Source: an uncultured Flavobacteriaceae bacterium (lineage in GTDB: Bacteria > Bacteroidota > Bacteroidia > Flavobacteriales > Flavobacteriaceae). From it: a stretch of 64,000 nt of DNA. The notes under the pieces are model-generated. The model saw only the letters and a list, made by a program, of their open reading frames with translations, had not been told where the DNA came from and did not search any database. Shown one piece after another: positions 63,879-64,000 of this stretch (the first letter of the stretch is position 1; every line of letters starts with the position of its first letter). The DNA is taken from assembly GCA_947501845.1 (NCBI GenBank), contig CANMXP010000003.1, positions 186,001 to 250,000 of the forward strand, in the 5' to 3' direction. Made by a program: the position numbers and the translations under genes.

Positions 63879-64000
63879 ATGAGTAAAGTATCGTACTATA
63901 CACCAGAAGGGTTAAAAAAATTAAGAGATGAGTTGCAGCAATTAAAAGATGTAGAGCGTGTAAAAGCTTCTAGAGCTATTGCTGAGGCTAGAGATAAAGG
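63879..64000 (+). CDS. greA: Transcription elongation factor GreA (3' end outside window)
   Basis: The first 40 codons (MSKVSYYTPEGLKKLRDELQ, then QLKDVERVKASRAIAEARDK) are a typical GreA N-terminal coiled coil, which enters the RNA polymerase secondary channel and rescues backtracked complexes. The frame is still open at base 64000. Confidence 0.92.
   Translation, partial: MSKVSYYTPEGLKKLRDELQQLKDVERVKASRAIAEARDK

Noticed and set aside
1-64000. CRISPR arrays, prophage, integrase or secretion-system island
   Set aside because: No regularly spaced repeats and no integrase, capsid, toxin-antitoxin or transposase genes were found on either strand.

Overview
The window reads as a chromosome segment of a marine or environmental member of the Flavobacteriaceae (Bacteroidota). 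This rests on several signs: low G+C; the Bacteroidota promoter signature (TTTG, about 19-20 nt, then TAnnTTTG) ahead of many genes; a T9SS type A C-terminal sorting domain; many lipoproteins and TonB-dependent receptors (TBDRs); a three-subunit succinate dehydrogenase of the b558 type; and Bacteroidota-typical families (DUF2480, DUF3078, DUF4301, DUF4199, PcrB-like prenylglyceryl phosphate synthase). No rRNA, tRNA, CRISPR array, integrase or transposase was recognised. Genus cannot be fixed from the sequence alone.

Layout. 0-16.6 kb: end of a large surface or barrel protein, an M28 peptidase, sdhCAB with a clear promoter and terminator, a secreted BNR-repeat protein, a T9SS-secreted matrixin, an M24 aminopeptidase P, aspartate kinase divergent from an ACT-domain protein, an alpha/beta hydrolase, two tandem small Cys-motif proteins, and thiL. 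16.9-21.6 kb: a four-gene secreted cluster (LVIVD lipoprotein, repeat lipoprotein, MbnP-like protein, di-heme MbnH/MauG-like peroxidase), then a third small Cys-motif protein. 21.8-30.2 kb: an Fe-S assembly locus (sufA-like, sufB, a small lipoprotein, sufC, sufD, sufS, then after an M43 protease and a lipoprotein, sufE and sufT). 30.2-35 kb: a nonsense-mutated small gene, DUF2480, DUF3078, an orphan Hpt protein, hflX, and an EEP-family hydrolase. 35-38.3 kb: a loose stretch of small membrane proteins and lipoproteins with gene debris, including a twice-broken lipoprotein gene, an orphan reading-frame fragment, and a heavy-metal-binding lipoprotein whose Cys-rich tail is out of frame.

38.4-49.7 kb: EamA transporter, DUF4199, rplU-rpmA with a textbook promoter, a TBDR-phytase operon, a DinB-like protein, uncharacterised secreted proteins with possible Cys/His dyads, a Vsr-like endonuclease, and a secreted protein with two PilJ-type modules. 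49.8-55.8 kb: a TBDR divergent from a LytS/LytTR two-component pair, then ahcY. 55.8-63.3 kb: a phosphopantetheinyl transferase and PcrB, then a probable thiamine-salvage run (thiamine-binding protein, PnuC/PnuT transporter, NadR-like kinase), DUF4301, arfB, and a TPP riboswitch directly ahead of a TBDR. The right edge holds a degenerate Rieske-like lipoprotein and the start of greA with a terminator-like leader hairpin.

The most notable items are: the MbnP/MbnH-type pair; the TPP riboswitch-TBDR and its PnuT/kinase neighbours; three genes whose -7 box lies exactly 4 nt before ATG (likely leaderless mRNAs); three broken genes; an L21 fused to a Rho N-terminal-like domain; and a small family of C-x2-FGH-x-Y ... 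CxxC proteins. All assignments come from motif reading by eye; no database search was run.
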